A stretch of DNA of 7,821 nt from Bacteroides_F sp964482605 (GTDB taxonomy: Bacteria; Bacillota; Clostridia; Lachnospirales; Lachnospiraceae). Below the pieces are notes generated by a model. That model was given only the letters and a program-made list of their open reading frames with translations. It had not been told where the DNA came from and did no database searches. Positions within the stretch are counted from its first letter, which is position 1. Each line of letters opens with the position of its first letter. Both the position numbers and the translations under genes were made by a program. Shown here one piece after another: positions 5,680-7,821 of this stretch. The stretch covers positions 1-7,821 of the forward strand of contig CAYZYS010000100.1 in NCBI GenBank assembly GCA_964482605.1. The letters are read 5' to 3'.

Positions 5680-6558
5680 ATGCGGTTAGTTAAACATGGC
5701 AGGGATATTGGGATTAAGGAAATGAGCAGCTTTGACCTGGCGCAAACCCTTGAATGCGGGCAGTGCTTTCATTTTGAGAGGGTAGATGAGGAGGATTATG
5801 TGCTTGTGGCGAAGGGGAGGATGCTGCATGTGGCACAAAATCAGGGCGAGCTTGTTCTTTATGATACCACTGAGGCTGAGGTGGAAAATACATGGAGGGA
5901 TTATTTTGACCTTGACAGGGATTATGATTCCATCAAGGACAGGCTTGTGAAGCAGGATTCAAGGCTTTCCGAGCCCGTGGAGCAAATGTGGGGCGTAAGG
6001 ATTCTCAATCAGGATTTTTTTGAGACGCTCATGTCCTTCATAATATCGCAGAATAAGCAGATACCACACATTAAACAGATTGTGGCAGCAATCTCACAGG
6101 AATATGGAAGCAATGTGGGAACATTTAATGATAAGGAATATTATACATTTCCATCGGCGGACATGCTGGATGGGGCAGGCGTTGAGGATTTCAGGCGGCT
6201 TAAGGCGGGCTTTCGCGCCCCTTACCTTGCGGATGCAATTGATAGCGTGAGGTCGGGCAGGGTGGATGAGGACAGGCTTCGCAGGGCATCAATCCATGAC
6301 TGCATGGGCGAACTCATGCTGGTGAAGGGCGTGGGGGAGAAGGTGGCGAATTGTGTGTCCTTGTTTTCGCTTGGGCATAGGGAGGCATTTCCCGTGGATG
6401 TGTGGATTAAGAGGATGATGGAACAAATGTACTTTGACGGGGCTGACACTCCGAAGCCTGTCATTGAGCAGTTTGCAACAAGTCATTTTGGGGAGCTTGG
6501 GGGATATGCCCAGCAGTACATATTTTATTTTGGAAGGGAAAAGGGAAGAAAGTCATAA
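5680..6558 (+). CDS. ogg: 8-oxoguanine DNA glycosylase/AP lyase, OGG1 type
   Basis: This protein excises 8-oxoguanine (and probably related oxidised bases) from DNA and nicks the abasic site, the first steps of base excision repair. From ATG 5680 it has 292 residues. The N-terminal part (about 1-100) matches the OGG_N domain with FDLAQTLECGQCFHF and a following beta-rich stretch. The HhH-GPD part includes MSFIISQNKQI (about 118-128), the GFRAPYL loop and the helix-hairpin-helix LMLVKGVGEKVANCV with the Schiff-base Lys221. It continues to FPVDVW with catalytic Asp240. The Lys and Asp line up with the essential pair of eukaryotic OGG1. The length is normal for bacterial OGG1-like enzymes. A GTG at 5671 would add three residues, but AAAGGA lies only two bases before it, so ATG 5680 (AGGA 11 bases upstream) is preferred, though the spacing is long. 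The gene is probably transcribed alone from the 5562-5591 promoter. No clear terminator follows it. Confidence 0.9.
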   Translation: MRLVKHGRDIGIKEMSSFDLAQTLECGQCFHFERVDEEDYVLVAKGRMLHVAQNQGELVLYDTTEAEVENTWRDYFDLDRDYDSIKDRLVKQDSRLSEPVEQMWGVRILNQDFFETLMSFIISQNKQIPHIKQIVAAISQEYGSNVGTFNDKEYYTFPSADMLDGAGVEDFRRLKAGFRAPYLADAIDSVRSGRVDEDRLRRASIHDCMGELMLVKGVGEKVANCVSLFSLGHREAFPVDVWIKRMMEQMYFDGADTPKPVIEQFATSHFGELGGYAQQYIFYFGREKGRKS

Positions 6559-6635
6559 AAAAAGCACTTTGATAAGAAAATGAGAGAAAAAATGAGATAA
6601 AATGAGTATGGTGGAGATAACTGCAACATAAAGCT

Positions 6636-6682
6636 ATGCATATACATTTGCAAATGAACATTAAATTGAATAATATATGCAT
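6636..6682. repeat. Nested inverted repeats around the groE promoter
   Basis: ATGCATATA (6636-6644) is repeated in perfect inverted form as TATATGCAT (6674-6682). Between them, CATTTGCAAATG (6645-6656) is a perfect 12-base palindrome that covers the -35 box. The right outer arm overlaps the -10 box. The arrangement could be an extra operator or simply a by-product of AT-rich promoter sequence. Confidence 0.5.
6648..6676 (+). promoter_or_regulatory. Sigma-A-like promoter of groES-groEL
   Basis: TTGCAA (6648-6653) and TAATAT (6671-6676) are separated by 17 bases. The predicted start near 6683 places the CIRCE operator at the very beginning of the transcript, the usual layout for HrcA-controlled groE operons. 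The stretch from 6559 to 6635 is A-rich and holds nothing else I can support. Confidence 0.7.
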
Positions 6683-6688
6683 TAGTGA

Positions 6689-6715
6689 TTAGCACTCAAA
6701 CTTAATGAGTGCTAA
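6689..6715. promoter_or_regulatory. CIRCE operator (HrcA binding site)
   Basis: TTAGCACTC (6689-6697) and GAGTGCTAA (6707-6715) are perfect inverted repeats separated by nine bases, the exact consensus CIRCE element. HrcA binds it and represses groESL in the absence of heat stress; GroEL itself is known to support HrcA activity. It lies just after the predicted transcription start and 46 bases before the groES ATG. Confidence 0.97.
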
Positions 6716-6749
6716 CAAAGAGAATGAAAACTATGTGCAGGGGCACAAG

Positions 6750-6756
6750 AAGGAGG
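6750..6756 (+). promoter_or_regulatory. Ribosome binding site that decides the groES start
   Basis: AAGGAGG lies five bases before ATG 6762. It rules out the in-frame ATG at 6705, which lies inside the CIRCE element and would add a 19-residue extension not found in GroES proteins. Confidence 0.9.
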
Positions 6757-6761
6757 ACATA

Positions 6762-7046
6762 ATGAAGTTAGTACCATTGGGAGACAGGGTTGTTATTAAG
6801 CAGTTGGTTGCGGATGAGACAACGAAGTCAGGAATCGTCATTCCGGGACAGGCAAAGGAGAAGCCGCAGCAGGCAGAGGTTGTTGCAGTTGGCCCTGGCG
6901 GTGTGGTTGATGGCAAGGAAGTGGTAATGCAGGTTAAGCCTGGTGACAAGATTATCTATTCCAAGTATTCAGGCACTGAGGTTAAGCTTGACGAGGAAGA
7001 CCTGATTATTGTTAAGCAGGGTGACATTCTTGCGGTAATCGAGTAA
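6762..7046 (+). CDS. groES: Co-chaperonin GroES (Hsp10)
   Basis: This 94-residue protein is the lid of the GroEL folding chamber: a heptameric ring that caps GroEL and encloses the substrate in an ATP-dependent cycle in the cytoplasm. MKLVPLGDRVVIK at the start, the mobile loop TTKSGIVIPGQAKEKPQ (about residues 21-37, carrying the GroEL-binding hydrophobic triplet IVI), the GPGG turn, KPGDKIIYSKYSGTEV and the LIIVKQGDILAVIE end are all typical. Length is normal. It is the first gene of the groESL operon, 56 bases before groEL, under the CIRCE operator at 6689-6715. Confidence 0.98.
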   Translation: MKLVPLGDRVVIKQLVADETTKSGIVIPGQAKEKPQQAEVVAVGPGGVVDGKEVVMQVKPGDKIIYSKYSGTEVKLDEEDLIIVKQGDILAVIE

Positions 7047-7102
7047 TGGTTGCTGTCAGACAGGAGCATTTCACATTATAAATATATTGGAGGATTAAGG
7101 TA

Positions 7103-7821
7103 ATGGCTAAGGAGATTAAGTATGGCGCAGATGCCAGAAAGTCAATGGAGACAGGCGTTAACAAGCTTGCTGACACAGTTAGGGTGACACTTGGACCTAA
7201 GGGGCGCAACGTGGTTCTTGACAAGTCATATGGCGCACCACTCATCACTAATGACGGTGTGACTATTGCCAAGGAGATTGAGCTTGAGGATAAGTTCGAG
7301 AACATGGGTGCACAGCTTGTCAAGGAGGTTGCTTCCAAGACAAATGATGTTGCAGGTGATGGTACAACAACAGCCACAGTGCTTGCACAGGCAATGGTTA
7401 ACGCAGGTATGAGAAATGTTGCAGCAGGTGCAAATCCAATCATACTTAGAAGGGGTATGAAGAAGGCTACCGATGCAGCAGTTGAGAACATCAAGGAAAT
7501 GAGCTCAAAGGTTAACGGCAAGGAGCAGATTGCAAAGGTTGCAGCCATTTCTGCCGGGGATGAGTCTGTTGGACAGATGGTTGCTGATGCGATGGAGAAG
7601 GTTTCCAACGATGGTGTAATCACAATTGAAGAGTCCAAGACGATGCAGACAGAGCTTGAGCTTGTTGAAGGTATGCAGTTTGACAGGGGCTATGTATCAG
7701 CATACATGGCAACTGACATGGATAAGATGGAGGCTAATCTTGACAATCCATATATCCTCATCACTGACAAGAAGATATCCAACATTCAGGAAATACTTCC
7801 GCTTCTTGAGCAGGTTGTGCA
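7103..7821 (+). CDS. groEL: Chaperonin GroEL (Hsp60), 5' part
   Basis: The frame is open from ATG 7103 to the window edge and gives the first 239 residues of a protein that is normally about 540 long. It starts MAKEIKYGADARKSMETGVN. The ATP-binding motifs of the equatorial domain are visible: VTLGPKGRNVVLD (about 28-40) and NDVAGDGTTTATVLAQ (about 81-96, with the catalytic-type Asp in GDGTTT). The intermediate and apical parts begin with AAISAGDESVG, GVITIEES and LVEGMQFDRGYVS. GroEL forms the double seven-membered ring that folds proteins with GroES. The ribosome binding site GGAGG is at 7089-7093, nine bases upstream. GTT-, GCA- and GGT-rich codon use fits a highly expressed gene. The truncation comes from the window edge; no defect is seen. 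Confidence 0.98.
   Translation, partial: MAKEIKYGADARKSMETGVNKLADTVRVTLGPKGRNVVLDKSYGAPLITNDGVTIAKEIELEDKFENMGAQLVKEVASKTNDVAGDGTTTATVLAQAMVNAGMRNVAAGANPIILRRGMKKATDAAVENIKEMSSKVNGKEQIAKVAAISAGDESVGQMVADAMEKVSNDGVITIEESKTMQTELELVEGMQFDRGYVSAYMATDMDKMEANLDNPYILITDKKISNIQEILPLLEQVV

Noticed and set aside
6705..6761. In-frame N-terminal extension of GroES
   Set aside because: The ATG at 6705 lies inside the CIRCE operator, has no ribosome binding site, and would add residues absent from GroES proteins.
7012..7638. Minus-strand ORF of 208 codons
   Set aside because: It is antisense to groEL, and its Ser/Ala/Thr-rich composition is typical of the reverse frame of groEL.
1..7821. CRISPR array, tRNA/rRNA genes, insertion sequences, attachment sites
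   Set aside because: No regularly spaced repeats, cloverleaf, transposase or integrase sequence, or terminal inverted repeats with target duplications were seen anywhere in the window.

Overview
The window looks like a chromosomal segment of a Firmicute of class Clostridia, probably a member of the Lachnospiraceae. The reasons are a groES-groEL operon behind a perfect CIRCE operator, strong AGGAGG-type ribosome binding sites, a DUF4250 small protein, an OGG1-type glycosylase and heavy AGG arginine usage. The species cannot be named from this sequence.

Layout: (1) 1-162 is the 3' end of an unrecognised gene. (2) 189-359 (-) is a 56-residue DUF4250 protein that was too short for ordinary ORF calling. 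(3) 539-1015 (+) is a 158-residue soluble coiled-coil protein. (4) A strong stem-loop at 1037-1070 separates it from 1094-4129 (+), a roughly 1011-residue multidomain enzyme that ends at a rho-independent terminator (4149-4180). (5) Converging on that terminator is a two-gene minus-strand unit: 5282-5521, a small single-span membrane protein with an acidic tail, followed by 4180-5253, a transglutaminase-like lipoprotein. (6) 5680-6558 (+) is an OGG1-type 8-oxoguanine DNA glycosylase with its own sigma-A-like promoter. (7) 6648-7821 holds the groE promoter, the CIRCE operator, groES and the first 239 codons of groEL, which runs off the window.

The most interesting gene is 1094-4129. It joins an ATP-grasp/phosphohistidine (PEP-synthase-like) enzyme of the L-glutamine kinase type to a class I glutamine amidotransferase of the gamma-glutamyl-CDP-amidate hydrolase type. 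In Campylobacter jejuni these two activities (Cj1418 and Cj1417) are separate proteins that make the phosphoramidate decoration of the capsule, with a cytidylyltransferase (Cj1416) acting between them and a kinase (Cj1415) after. Here the two are one polypeptide, and neither the cytidylyltransferase nor the kinase is visible nearby. This suggests either a dispersed pathway or a shorter route to a phosphoramidate. That reading is an inference from motifs and domain order.

The other genes look like independent housekeeping or envelope functions. All gene-free gaps are shorter than about 210 bases, and their contents are described in the promoter, operator and terminator entries.
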